This document shows positions 33,832 through 42,892 of a stretch of 61,993 nucleotides of DNA, in pieces (within the stretch, counting starts at the first letter, position 1; each line of letters starts with the position of its first letter). The notes under the pieces are model-generated. The model did not search any database. It was not told the origin of the DNA and was given only the letters and a program-made list of their open reading frames with translations. This DNA is from an uncultured Clostridia bacterium (GTDB taxonomy: Bacteria > Bacillota > Clostridia > Oscillospirales > Acutalibacteraceae): the NCBI GenBank assembly GCA_937892115.1, contig CALAUI010000021.1, forward strand, positions 1 through 61,993, written 5' to 3'. Position numbers and translations under genes: made by a program.

Positions 33832-34053
33832 TTTCGCGGAGGATTAGGTGCAGAACGAAAAGCAAATATTATCGAAAGAATTCTGAGTCACGGACTCGGG
33901 ATTCTTTTTTTGGTTGATTATTATGTTGCTTTTCTAAGCGTTTTTTCGCCCTCTCGGAGTATTGCATACACCTTCGGAGCGAAGAAAACACTTTCTGCAT
34001 CCCAATCCCCTCGCGAAATCAAAAGCCGTACGGTGCAGAACGAAAAGCAAATA
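33830..34053. repeat. Repeats around the pyr terminator
   Basis: A 22-base sequence beginning GGTGCAGAACGAAAAGC is present twice in direct orientation (33847-33868 and 34032-34053), exactly identical. Outside and between them GATTTCGCGGAGG (33830-33842) and CCTCGCGAAATC (34009-34020) form an inverted pair with one unpaired base. Between 33927 and 33992 lies an imperfect hairpin (GCGTTTTTTCGCC with GGAGCGAAGAAAAC) that resembles the small element at 42804-42861. No plausible gene is present. Confidence 0.7.
33877..33912 (+). terminator. Terminator of the pyr operon
   Basis: A 13-base-pair stem with three G-T pairs (AGAATTCTGAGTC with GACTCGGGATTCT, loop ACG) followed by seven T. It lies 45 bases after the pyrI stop. 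Confidence 0.88.
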
Positions 34054-34073
34054 CCGTTGAAATATCAAATACC

Positions 34074-34107
34074 AAAGGCACTATCCGAAGCGGATAGTGC
34101 CTTTTTA
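34074..34107. terminator. Bidirectional terminator 3' of the foldase-like gene
   Basis: A perfect 14-base-pair stem (AAAGGCACTATCCG with CGGATAGTGCCTTT, loop AAG), with T tracts on the plus side. It ends two bases before the stop codon of the convergent lipoprotein gene. Confidence 0.82.
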
Positions 34108-34108
34108 T

Positions 34109-35047
34109 TTACGTATTATCTTTTTCAACCTTGAAGCGGTTCATATATCCGTCAAGGGTTTTCTGCCATTCCTCTGCATGCATCTTTTCAATGCATTTCG
34201 TTCTGTACTGTGAATAAACCTCGTCGCCGAGAGAGGAAAGACTTTCTTTTCTTACGGCAAACAGACAGTCGCCGTAGATGATGACCTTTACCGTGTTTTC
34301 CGGCTGTGCCGATACCGAATCGTAAAAGCCCGACGGGTAACCGTCCGAATCAGCCGAAATTACGACCGTTCCGCCGGGGGAGTAGCCCGCGATGCCGCAC
34401 TGGTTGTTGAATTCCTCGGCGCTTGAGCCCGATGCGGCGGCAATGCTTCCGAATTGCTCTATAAGCTGCTGCTTTTCCGCTTCGCTTATGCTGACTCCGT
34501 CGCTTCCCGTAAAGTAGGCACAGACGGAACGGAAGGCACAGTATTCGGATTTATAGAATGCCTGAATTTTCTTTTCGCCTTCGGCATTTGCCGTGCCCTT
34601 GTCGTAAAGATGGCTGAATATCGCTTCCTCGCACGCCTCGGATGTAAACACCTTGGTAAGGGTCTGCTTCGTAACGCCGATTTTTTCATAATGCTCTTTG
34701 GCTCTGAGCCAGTAATTATTGACCTTGTCCGCGATTTCAACCTTTTCCGGAATGGTCAGGGAAAGCCCCATGCCGGCAAATTCGGTGTTGACGGCAAGGT
34801 ATCTGATACACAGCTCACGGACCGCGTTTTTCGTCTTTTTACCGTTTGCCTTTGCGTTATCGGCAAGGGCGTAGTCACCGGGTCTGCCCAGCACCTTGTC
34901 AAGGTAATAGGCGTAGATTTCGTCGCTTATTTCCGTGCCGGAAATGACCAGGGCAGCTTTTCCGCGATTAAAAATATTCAGTTCGCACGCGCTGAAGGTC
35001 ATCAGAATTATCACGACCGTCAACGCCAGAGAAATGAATTTTTTCAT
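34109..35047 (-). CDS. SurA/PrsA-like foldase lipoprotein
   Basis: 312 residues with a lipoprotein signal peptide (TFSAC, Cys21). The following region ISGTEISDEIYAYYLDKVLGRPG and the helical segment to about residue 150 resemble the N-terminal chaperone domain of SurA/PrsA-type proteins. The C-terminal part (about 150-290) is where a parvulin isomerase domain would be, and AAASGSSAEEFNNQCGIAGYSPGGTV resembles one, but the usual active-site motifs are weak. It would act outside the membrane in protein folding. Isomerase activity is doubtful. It has its own promoter and is divergent from zapA. Confidence 0.62.
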   Translation of the reverse strand: MKKFISLALTVVIILMTFSACELNIFNRGKAALVISGTEISDEIYAYYLDKVLGRPGDYALADNAKANGKKTKNAVRELCIRYLAVNTEFAGMGLSLTIPEKVEIADKVNNYWLRAKEHYEKIGVTKQTLTKVFTSEACEEAIFSHLYDKGTANAEGEKKIQAFYKSEYCAFRSVCAYFTGSDGVSISEAEKQQLIEQFGSIAAASGSSAEEFNNQCGIAGYSPGGTVVISADSDGYPSGFYDSVSAQPENTVKVIIYGDCLFAVRKESLSSLGDEVYSQYRTKCIEKMHAEEWQKTLDGYMNRFKVEKDNT

Positions 35048-35080
35048 ATTATTCTCCCGTTTTCCGAAAATTACCCATCT

Positions 35081-35109
35081 ATTATATCACAAAAATATGA
35101 GATTATCAA
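35081..35109 (-). promoter_or_regulatory. Promoter of the foldase-like lipoprotein
   Basis: Minus strand: -35 TTGATA (35109-35104), 17-base spacer, -10 TATAAT (35086-35081), about 33 bases before the ATG. Confidence 0.78.
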
Positions 35110-35143
35110 TTAAACGGACCTGTAAAAATAAAATAAAAACCCC

Positions 35144-35173
35144 TTTACAACCGTGTATATTCCTTTGTATAAT
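35144..35173 (+). promoter_or_regulatory. Promoter of the zapA operon
   Basis: -35 TTTACA (35144-35149), 18-base spacer, -10 TATAAT (35168-35173). The zapA ATG lies 38 bases downstream with GAGGTGA as ribosome site. Confidence 0.72.
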
Positions 35174-35211
35174 ATAGAATGTATTACCATCCCTGTATAT
35201 GAGGTGACTTC

Positions 35212-35556
35212 ATGGAAAAAATCAGACTTGAAATTGCGGGCGAATATTATAACATCGCCACGGATAATGACCTTGACTATACGGCACAGCTTGCTTCCGA
35301 GGTCGACGAAAAGATTATGAATATTGTAAGGTCAAGCGGCCGTATCTCCGTTACTCAGGCGGCGGTACTTACCGTGCTTGAATATGCGGACAGCTATAAG
35401 AAATCCGAAGCAAACTGCGAAAATCTGAGAAGTCAGATTCAGGCATACCTTGAGGATGCCGCAAGAGCCAAGAGTGAAGCGGAACTTGCAAAGCGTGAGG
35501 TTGCACGCCTTACGAAGGAGCTTAAATCCGCAAAGACGAAGAAAAAAGATGACTGA
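35212..35556 (+). CDS. zapA: Cell division protein ZapA
   Basis: 114 residues. ZapA binds and bundles FtsZ filaments at the division site. The N-terminal globular domain has KIRLEIAGEYYNI and the DLDYTAQLASEVDEKI pattern; the C-terminal half (about 65-112) is a charged coiled coil, as in the family. Ribosome site GAGGTGA seven bases before ATG. Its stop codon overlaps the start of the U32 peptidase gene by eight bases, a gene pairing common in Clostridia. Confidence 0.9.
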   Translation: MEKIRLEIAGEYYNIATDNDLDYTAQLASEVDEKIMNIVRSSGRISVTQAAVLTVLEYADSYKKSEANCENLRSQIQAYLEDAARAKSEAELAKREVARLTKELKSAKTKKKDD

Positions 35557-37594
35557 GATTCTTGCCCCCGCGGGAAGCTTTGATGCTCTTACTGCCGCCG
35601 TCAGATGCGGTGCCGATGCGGTTTATCTCGGCGGTAAAGCATTCAATGCCAGGCGGAATGCGTCAAATTTCTCCCGCGAAGAACTGGAAAAAGCCGTTGA
35701 TTACTGTCACAAACGCGGCGTGAAGGTTTACGTTACCCTCAATACGCTCATCAGTGACGGTGAACTTGAAACGGCATATAAGGAGATAGAGAGCATCTGC
35801 CTTGCAGGTGCCGATGCCTTTATTGTTCAGGACCCGGGCGTTGCCCGTCTGATTAAGGAAATCTGCCCATCAATGCCTTTGCACGCTTCCACACAGATGA
35901 GCGTTCAGAGTGAATACGGCGTCAGACTGCTTGAAAAGCAGGGATTTTCAAGAGTGGTCGTTCCGAGGGAGCTTTCCGAAAAAGAAATAAAAAGCATTTC
36001 CGAAAGCTCGGATATTGAGATAGAGTATTTCGTGCACGGAGCCCTGTGTATGTGTGTATCGGGGCAGTGCCTTATGAGCAGTATGCTCGGCGGCAGAAGC
36101 GGCAACAGAGGCCTTTGCGCCCAGCCCTGCCGTTTACCCTTCGGCGTCAATTCAAAGGGCGGACACAACCTCAGCTTGAAGGATCTGTCCCTTATTGACA
36201 GAATTCCCTCCCTTGAAAAAGCGGGAGTTGATTCCCTTAAAATAGAAGGCAGGATGAAGCGGCCCGAATACGTTGCCGCCGCAGTAACCGCCTGCAAAAA
36301 CGCAATCGGCAATACCCCCGATAAATCGGTTACCGATGCCCTTGAAGCCGTCTTTTCCCGCTCGGGATTTACAAGCGGATATTTTGACGGCAGACTCGGG
36401 CGTGATATGTTCGGCATAAGAACAAAGGAAAACGTGGAAAGCTCATCTTCCGTCCTTGACACGCTTTCTCACCTTTACGATAACGAAAATCCGCTTCTTC
36501 CCGTGAATATGACCTTCACTTTGAAGAGGGGAGAATATCCCGTACTGAGTGCAGAGTACGGTGAATATAGGGCAAGAGCCGTTTCGAAGGTGATGCCTTC
36601 GGATGCTCTGAATAAAGAGGTCACCGCCGATGATGCCCGTGCCCGTCTTTCAAAATGCGGAGGCACGCAGTTTTACTGTGAAGATATAAAATGCGATATC
36701 GACGGCGGACTGAATCTTCCGGCATCCGTTATCAACGGCCTGCGCCGTGACGTGCTTTCTTCTCTTGAAAAGGAAATCGCAGAGAGAACCGCGGCTGAAA
36801 TAAAGACCTTCACTTTTGAAAAAAAGGAACATATTTCGCAGGGCAGGAAGCTTTATGTCAGATTTCTTGATGAAGAGAGCATACCCGATAATCTGACGGG
36901 CATTGACAGAGCGGTCATTCCTCTCGATACCTCCGATAAAATGATAGAATCCCTTGTGTCACAAGGAATTGAGGTCGCCTCCGAGATTCCCGTTAACATA
37001 TTCTCAAACGGTAAAAAATACATTGAAGAGCTGAAGAGGCACAAGTCCCTTGGCGTTTCCCTTGCGGTTGCCGATAATTATGACGGCGTTGAAATCGCAA
37101 AGCAGGCGAATATGCCGTTTTGTGCGGGGCTCGGTACCAATATATACAATTCCGTTTCCCTTGACTTTTTTGAAAAGCTGGGTGCGGTCGACTGCCTGGT
37201 TTCCTGCGAAAATTCTCTTTCGGAAATTTCACATCTCGGCGGAGATATTCCGAGAGGCATCATCGTTTACGGCAGGATTCCTCTTATGGTGACAAGAAAT
37301 TGTCCCGTAAAGAATAAACTGACCTGCGCAGAATGTGAGAGAAAAAGCGAGCTGGTTGACAGAATGGGCATCCGTTTTCCCGTAAGGTGTAAATACGGCT
37401 GCAGCTATATTCTCAATTCAAGACCCGTCTGTATGTATGACAGACGCAATGAAATAAGAAACACGGATTTTGACTTGCTTTATTTCACAACCGAAAGCAA
37501 AGAGGAATGTCTTGAGATAATCCGTGAATACAGAGAGGGAAAGCATCCCTCCTGCGAATATACAAGGGGACTTTACAACAGAACGGTACTATAA
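35549..37594 (+). CDS. U32-family peptidase-like RNA hydroxylation protein
   Basis: 681 residues from ATG 35549, which overlaps the zapA stop and matches the family N-terminus MTEILAPAGSFDALTAAV; the longer frame upstream is zapA's shadow. The U32 signature is VEYFVHGALCMCVSGQCLMSS, followed by GNRGLCAQPCRLPF with conserved cysteines. The middle and C-terminal parts correspond to the DUF3656-type extension and a second U32-like half with NCPVKNKLTC. Related E. coli proteins RlhA and TrhP hydroxylate cytidine in 23S rRNA and uridine in tRNA; the cysteines probably bind an Fe-S cluster. Proteolytic activity is therefore doubtful. Which RNA it modifies is not clear. Confidence 0.9.
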   Translation: MTEILAPAGSFDALTAAVRCGADAVYLGGKAFNARRNASNFSREELEKAVDYCHKRGVKVYVTLNTLISDGELETAYKEIESICLAGADAFIVQDPGVARLIKEICPSMPLHASTQMSVQSEYGVRLLEKQGFSRVVVPRELSEKEIKSISESSDIEIEYFVHGALCMCVSGQCLMSSMLGGRSGNRGLCAQPCRLPFGVNSKGGHNLSLKDLSLIDRIPSLEKAGVDSLKIEGRMKRPEYVAAAVTACKNAIGNTPDKSVTDALEAVFSRSGFTSGYFDGRLGRDMFGIRTKENVESSSSVLDTLSHLYDNENPLLPVNMTFTLKRGEYPVLSAEYGEYRARAVSKVMPSDALNKEVTADDARARLSKCGGTQFYCEDIKCDIDGGLNLPASVINGLRRDVLSSLEKEIAERTAAEIKTFTFEKKEHISQGRKLYVRFLDEESIPDNLTGIDRAVIPLDTSDKMIESLVSQGIEVASEIPVNIFSNGKKYIEELKRHKSLGVSLAVADNYDGVEIAKQANMPFCAGLGTNIYNSVSLDFFEKLGAVDCLVSCENSLSEISHLGGDIPRGIIVYGRIPLMVTRNCPVKNKLTCAECERKSELVDRMGIRFPVRCKYGCSYILNSRPVCMYDRRNEIRNTDFDLLYFTTESKEECLEIIREYREGKHPSCEYTRGLYNRTVL

Positions 37595-37611
37595 ATCTGT
37601 GAGGAAATAAA

Positions 37612-39984
37612 ATGAAAGAACGGGGCCGTAAGGGAAAATCTTTTCACTCCCGTCAGGGCGGAAAGCTTCCCGAAAACGTCTGCAAAAAGCTGAAAGAAAA
37701 AGGGCTTTCCGCAGACGGACTCATATTTTCGTGTATCGGGGATATGAACCGTGATGCCTGCTATTGCGATGCATGGATATTCTTTGACGAAAAGGGTCTG
37801 TATATCGTGACCGGCACGGAAAAGATTGTAAAATCAAAGCACGGTCATAAACACCTTGAGCCGGAAATCACAATTGACGAAATCGTTTCGATACCTGCTG
37901 AAGATATTGACTGCCTTGAGGCAGAGCAATATACCTCAACGGGTCGGCTCGTTGTGTCAAAAGACGGTGAACAGAGTCCCCTCGTTTATTTCTCATTAGG
38001 TAAAGTCGGTGCCTTTGCAAATCTCTGCAAGGCGTATAATTCATACAAGGAAACGGGTAAGGCGGAAATACCCGCCGAAGATGAGCCCGACGGAAACAAA
38101 TGTGAAAAATGCGGCAAGCCCTGCCCTCCCGGTAAAAAATTCTGCCGCAAGCACGAAAAAAACAAGGGTACGGCGGTACGGCTCATAAAGTTTTTCGGCG
38201 GCTACTACCTGCAGATTGCTCTTATTATTCTCGTTATGGTGGCAAGCTCTGTTGTTACGGTATTTGTTCCTCAGGTCAGCACTAAAATGCTTTATGACGA
38301 AGTGCTGGCAGATGCGGGAAATACCTCAATGCTTTCGCAGTCAGTCAAAGCCCTGGGTACACTTGTGCTTACGGTTATCGGCATCAAGCTTGTCAATGTG
38401 GGTCTGACAATCTTTCAGCAGTATCTTTCCGCGTCCATTATGCCCAGAGTAATGTATTCAATCAAGGTAAAGATTTTTGAGGCAATGCAGAGACTTTCTG
38501 TTGGCTTCTATTCATCAAAGCAGACCGGTTCTCTTATGGACAGAGTAACGAGGGATGCCAATAATATTTACTGGTTCTTTACGGACGGTATTCCCCGGGT
38601 GATAATTGACGGAGCCACCATTATCGGTGTGCTGGTCATGATGTTCAGGATGAGCGTACGGCTTTCACTTATGACCGTACTGGTCGCGCCGTTTATGATG
38701 CTCACTCTTGTTCTCGGCGACAGATTCTTCAGCCGGCTTCATCACAGAAACTGGGTTTATCATGCAAAGCTCAGCTCCATGATAAGCGATAATATCAACG
38801 GACAGCGTGTCATCAAGGCGTTTGCCAAGGAAAATGACGAATACGAGCATTTCTCCGATCTGAGTGAAGAATCAATGAATGCCGAAATCAAGCTCGGTGT
38901 TACCGAAGCGACGCTTTTCCCCATCCTTGAAATATTCGTGCTTATGCTTACCACGGTAGTGCTCGGTATCGGCGGCGTTATGGTCGCAAAGGGTACGGAT
39001 GGGCTGACCGCGGGTGCTTTGCTGAGCTTTATCGTCTATGTTGAAATGCTTAAAGAACCCTTCGGCTTCCTTTCATGGGTTTCCAACTGGTGGGCAAGAT
39101 GCGCCGATTCCGCACAGAGAGTGTTTGAAATCTGCGATGCCGAGCCGGATATAACGGAAAAGGAAAATGCCGTCGGATTTGATAATCTGCGCGGCGACAT
39201 TGAAATAAACGAGCTTGAATTTGAATATGAGCCGGCAAGGCCCGTAATCAGAAAGTTTTCTCTGCACGTTGATGCCGGAGATATGCTCGGTATCGTGGGT
39301 AAAACCGGTGCAGGCAAGACGACCATTGCAAATCTGATTGCCCGACTATACGATGCCAAGGAGGGCAGCGTAAAGATTGACGGTATTGACGTCCGTGATC
39401 TGAAGCTGGGAGAATTGAGAAGGAATATCGGACTCGTTTCCCAGGATATATATCTTTTCATCGGCTCCATTGCGGATAACATAAGATACGCAAAGCCCGA
39501 TGCCACTATGGATGAGGTAATAGCCGCCTCCAAAGCCGCCTGTGCACACGACTACATAATGAAATTGCCCGACGGATACGAAACAAGGGTAGGCGCGGGA
39601 GGACAGAGACTTTCCGGCGGTGAAAAGCAGAGAATATCCATTGCCCGTACGATTATTCAGAATCCGAAGATTCTTATTCTTGACGAAGCGACAGCCGCCA
39701 TGGATACGGAAACGGAAAGGAACATCCAGCATTCCCTGAATCAGCTTACAAAGGGCAGAACGACAATCGCAATTGCTCACCGTCTGTCAACTCTTCGTGA
39801 CAGCGATTATCTGGCGGTCATCAGCGAGGGCACTATCTGTGAATACGGTACCTTTGATGAGCTTATCAGACAAAAGGGCGAATTTTTCAAGCAATATAAG
39901 ATTCAGTCCGAGGCACTCAAGACCATCGGTATCGGTGACGGAGCCGAGGGCGAAATAACGGGAGAGGAGGAGGACAATGACTGA
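37612..39984 (+). CDS. ABC exporter subunit with N-terminal zinc-ribbon domain
   Basis: 790 residues, longer than typical half-exporters (about 580). The first 160 residues form a soluble domain (YCDAWIFFDEKGLYIVTG, LVVSKDGEQSPLVYF) that looks PH-like, followed by a cysteine motif at 164-180 (CEKCGKPCPPGKKFC). Six membrane spans follow (about 195-480) and then the ATPase: Walker A GKTGAGKTT near 563, signature LSGGEKQRISIA, Walker B ILILDEATAAMD, switch AHRLS. It likely pairs with the second ABC protein of this operon as a heterodimer; the DUF1854 gene lies between them. The substrate is unknown. Confidence 0.9.
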   Translation: MKERGRKGKSFHSRQGGKLPENVCKKLKEKGLSADGLIFSCIGDMNRDACYCDAWIFFDEKGLYIVTGTEKIVKSKHGHKHLEPEITIDEIVSIPAEDIDCLEAEQYTSTGRLVVSKDGEQSPLVYFSLGKVGAFANLCKAYNSYKETGKAEIPAEDEPDGNKCEKCGKPCPPGKKFCRKHEKNKGTAVRLIKFFGGYYLQIALIILVMVASSVVTVFVPQVSTKMLYDEVLADAGNTSMLSQSVKALGTLVLTVIGIKLVNVGLTIFQQYLSASIMPRVMYSIKVKIFEAMQRLSVGFYSSKQTGSLMDRVTRDANNIYWFFTDGIPRVIIDGATIIGVLVMMFRMSVRLSLMTVLVAPFMMLTLVLGDRFFSRLHHRNWVYHAKLSSMISDNINGQRVIKAFAKENDEYEHFSDLSEESMNAEIKLGVTEATLFPILEIFVLMLTTVVLGIGGVMVAKGTDGLTAGALLSFIVYVEMLKEPFGFLSWVSNWWARCADSAQRVFEICDAEPDITEKENAVGFDNLRGDIEINELEFEYEPARPVIRKFSLHVDAGDMLGIVGKTGAGKTTIANLIARLYDAKEGSVKIDGIDVRDLKLGELRRNIGLVSQDIYLFIGSIADNIRYAKPDATMDEVIAASKAACAHDYIMKLPDGYETRVGAGGQRLSGGEKQRISIARTIIQNPKILILDEATAAMDTETERNIQHSLNQLTKGRTTIAIAHRLSTLRDSDYLAVISEGTICEYGTFDELIRQKGEFFKQYKIQSEALKTIGIGDGAEGEITGEEEDND

Positions 39985-40513
39985 GAAAAATACGGCTGAC
40001 ATTTCAAGCACCATTTCCGAAAATTCCCTTAAAACGGAATATCTCAGTAAGGATGAGTGCGAATTTTTTGCGACCGCATCGGGATTTCTGGGAGCAAAAA
40101 TCAGAGGAAACGAGTATAAGCGTGTAATTCTCTCAAGGGCGATGCCCCTTACAATGCCCGACTCTTATATCTGTGTTTATGATATGGATTTCAAGGAACT
40201 CGGTATAGTTGAGAATATATCCGATTTCGGTGAGGAGCAGAGTAAGCTGATAGAAAACGAGCTTTCGCAGAGATATTTCTGTCCCGCTATTACGCAGATA
40301 ATTTCCGTAAAGGAAAAATTCGGCAATTTCTACTTTGACGTAATGATAGGTGATTTCAAAAAAAGCTTCACCGTAAAGAATATAACGAGAAGCATCCGTT
40401 ATCACGGTAAGGGCTTTGACCTGATTGACGTTGACGGAAACAGATACAGGATAGAGGACTACGAAAAAATAAATTCAAAGAGCAGGCGACAGCTTGACCC
40501 GTATCTGTACTGA
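39977..40513 (+). CDS. DUF1854-like protein
   Basis: 178 residues, cytoplasmic, without signal or membrane segments. The C-terminal two thirds match what I know of DUF1854: AMPLTMPDSYICVYDMDFKELGIV, DFGEEQSKLIENELSQRYF and IRYHGKGFDLIDVDGNRYRIEDYE. DUF1854 proteins are usually found beside ABC exporters; in some proteobacteria these occur in cyanophycin gene clusters, but no cyanophycin synthetase is here. It overlaps the first ABC gene by eight bases and precedes the second by 30, so it is probably an accessory subunit of that transporter. Confidence 0.8.
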   Translation: MTEKNTADISSTISENSLKTEYLSKDECEFFATASGFLGAKIRGNEYKRVILSRAMPLTMPDSYICVYDMDFKELGIVENISDFGEEQSKLIENELSQRYFCPAITQIISVKEKFGNFYFDVMIGDFKKSFTVKNITRSIRYHGKGFDLIDVDGNRYRIEDYEKINSKSRRQLDPYLY

Positions 40514-40543
40514 TAAGGAATAAAACGGAAAGGTGGTGAAAAT

Positions 40544-42697
40544 ATGGATACAGCCGTTCATTTTGATATGATGCCCGACGGTACTCTCTGTCACGGTGAG
40601 CTTATCGCAAAGGATAATAAAATATCAGCCGTTTGCGGAAACGAAATTCTCTTTGAGCATTCCCTTGAAGGCATTGAGGAAATACTGCTCCGTTCCCACG
40701 TGGGATGCTGCAGCGCCGAGCTTGTACCCGTAAATTCATCACCTGACAAATCGGACAGCATCACCGTGTGCAGGTTTTCCATGACTTGCGTTGAGGAAAT
40801 AGGTGAATTCTGTAAGGTTATAAATCATTATCTCAGAACGGGTGAGGAAACGGAGATTTCCACAGAGGGCTTCCGTACCTGCCCCAAGTGCGGCAGACAC
40901 TATGCAAAGGGTATGACTACCTGCCTTTTCTGTGCGGAAAAGAGCTATCTTTTCAAGCGACTTGCTAAGCTTTCAAGACCCTATCTGCCGGGCTTACTGT
41001 TCACGGGATTATTTGTGATGCTTTCCTCAATCTGTATGGCGCTGCTGCCCGTTTTCAATGAAAAAATAGTGGACGGTTATCTCAGCAACGGTACGCTTCC
41101 GGTTGACGAAAGGGTAAAGGGCATCATATTCTTCGCTGTGATGATGGGTATTACTCAGGTGTTCAGTAAAATATTCAACATCATCAGCAGCCGCAGGGCA
41201 AATATTATCGGCGGTCATATTTCCAATGATTTGAGAGTTCTCGTTTATGACAAGACTCAGCGGCTTTCCGTCGCTTCAATGTCCGCAAGGACCTCCGGCG
41301 ACCTGATGAAGCGTATTTCCGGCGATACGGAAAAAGTCAAGAATTTCATTACGGAGCAGGGAATATATTTCCTTGACAAATGCGTAATGTTTGTCGTTAT
41401 TCTCGTGATTTTACTTAGAATCAGCCCCGTTCTTACTCTCATCGTGCTTGCGCCCGTTCCCGTTGTTCTGTTTGCAATATATAAGTTCTGGGCAAGGATA
41501 AAGGTGCGCTACGAAAGACAGTGGAGATGCGATTCCAGAGCAAATTCCATTCTGCACGATATCGTTAAGGGTATCAGGGTGGTCAAGACCTTCGGCAACG
41601 AAAAACGGGAAATTCAGAAATTTGACGATGCGTCAAAGAAACTGGCACAGGTATCAATCAGCAACGAGCATATGTGGGCTCTCGTATTTCCTCTGCTTTC
41701 GTTCCTTATGGGAATAGGTGAATTTTTTGTCCTCTATTTCGGCGGCAGAATGGTGCTTTCGGGCAAAATTCAGGCAGGTGAACTGCTGGCATTCAGTCTT
41801 TATCTTGCATACATATACGGTCCTCTCAGATGGATGTCCGCAATCCCCAGACGGCTCGGCGAAGTAATGACCTCACTTATCAAAATATTTGAGATTATTG
41901 ACGAAAAGCAGGATGTTGCAGACAGAGAGAATCCACTTCCCGCCTCTCTTACGGGTGATATCGTATTCAGGGACGTTCAGTTTGGCTACAAGCCCTACGA
42001 GCCGGTGCTGAAAGATATCAATCTTGAGGTGAAGCAGGGCGAAATGATAGGACTTGTCGGCCATTCCGGTGCAGGCAAGAGCACTCTTATCAATCTGGTG
42101 ATGCGGCTTTACGAAATAGATTCCGGCTCAATCACCGTAGGCGGAAACGATATAAGAAAAATGAGCCAGAGTGAATACCGCGAAAAAATCGGTGTCGTAT
42201 TCCAGGAAACGTTTCTGTTTACCGGCTCTGTTTACGACAATATCGCTTATGCAAGACCTTCCGCAACGCCTGCCGAGGTAATCGCGGCGGCAAAAGCGGC
42301 AAACGCCCACGATTTCATAATCAAGCTCAGCGACGGCTACAATACCGTTGTCGGTGAAGACGGACATAACCTTTCCGGCGGTGAAAGACAGAGGATTTCC
42401 ATCGCGAGAGCAGTGCTCAGAAATCCCGAAATACTGATTCTTGACGAAGCCACAAGTGCTCTTGACCCCGAAACGGAGGAGGCAATCCAGGAGGCACTTT
42501 CAAGACTTGTTAAGGGTAGGACCACCTTCGCCATTGCTCACAGATTATCAACCCTGCGTAATGCAGACCGACTTGTGGTCATTGAAAAAGGCAGGATTGC
42601 AGAGGTGGGCACGCACAGAGAACTGCTGCTGCAGGACGGAATTTATGCCAAGCTGGTAATGGCACAGCGTCAAACATCTAAACTTACTAACGCTTGA
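40544..42697 (+). CDS. ABC exporter subunit with N-terminal zinc-ribbon domain (second)
   Basis: 717 residues. It repeats the design of the first ABC protein: a soluble N-terminal domain (about 1-105) resembling a PH-like fold, a zinc ribbon (CPKCGRHYAKGMTTCLFC at about 111-128), six membrane spans (about 140-430), and an ATPase with Walker A GHSGAGKST, signature LSGGERQRISIA and Walker B ILILDEATSALD. Both ATP sites look intact. With the first ABC protein it probably forms a heterodimeric exporter. The stop codon sits in the sequence AACGCTTGA, which is also the left edge of the repeat element that follows. Confidence 0.92.
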   Translation: MDTAVHFDMMPDGTLCHGELIAKDNKISAVCGNEILFEHSLEGIEEILLRSHVGCCSAELVPVNSSPDKSDSITVCRFSMTCVEEIGEFCKVINHYLRTGEETEISTEGFRTCPKCGRHYAKGMTTCLFCAEKSYLFKRLAKLSRPYLPGLLFTGLFVMLSSICMALLPVFNEKIVDGYLSNGTLPVDERVKGIIFFAVMMGITQVFSKIFNIISSRRANIIGGHISNDLRVLVYDKTQRLSVASMSARTSGDLMKRISGDTEKVKNFITEQGIYFLDKCVMFVVILVILLRISPVLTLIVLAPVPVVLFAIYKFWARIKVRYERQWRCDSRANSILHDIVKGIRVVKTFGNEKREIQKFDDASKKLAQVSISNEHMWALVFPLLSFLMGIGEFFVLYFGGRMVLSGKIQAGELLAFSLYLAYIYGPLRWMSAIPRRLGEVMTSLIKIFEIIDEKQDVADRENPLPASLTGDIVFRDVQFGYKPYEPVLKDINLEVKQGEMIGLVGHSGAGKSTLINLVMRLYEIDSGSITVGGNDIRKMSQSEYREKIGVVFQETFLFTGSVYDNIAYARPSATPAEVIAAAKAANAHDFIIKLSDGYNTVVGEDGHNLSGGERQRISIARAVLRNPEILILDEATSALDPETEEAIQEALSRLVKGRTTFAIAHRLSTLRNADRLVVIEKGRIAEVGTHRELLLQDGIYAKLVMAQRQTSKLTNA

Positions 42698-42803
42698 ATC
42701 TATCGAGTAAGAACATACCAAACTGAATAATGAAGGTTTACGGCAGGCGCTTATCAAAAGATAGGTGCCTGCTTTCATTATAGGAATTAAAGATGTTTGG
42801 TAT
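42692..42803. repeat. MITE-like repeat, copy 1 (interrupted)
   Basis: 112 bases identical to copy 2 except for one C/T difference. The left terminal repeat TAAGAACATACCAAAC is at 42708-42723. The matching right end is broken after GTTTGGTAT by the 42804-42861 insertion. The internal hairpin GCAGGCGCTTATC/GATAGGTGCCTGC (42744-42774), followed by TTTC, is a plausible terminator for the ABC operon. Confidence 0.85.
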
Positions 42804-42861
42804 TAAGCCGTTTTCCTCGCTCCCCGTACCTTGGTACTGTGTTCACTCGGAGAAACGGCTT
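42804..42861. repeat. Small hairpin element inserted in repeat copy 1
   Basis: 58 bases bounded by AAGCCGTTT (42805-42813) and its complement AAACGGCTT (42853-42861). Copy 2 of the surrounding repeat lacks these bases, having only a G at the same place. It therefore looks like an insertion into the right end of copy 1. A diverged relative may lie at 33927-33992. Confidence 0.7.
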
Positions 42862-42892
42862 TCTTACAACAATATCTTCTGCGCTTGGCTTT

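Noticed and set aside
33910..34134. 74-residue open frame after the pyr terminator
   Set aside because: It spans repeats and a terminator hairpin; no start signal.
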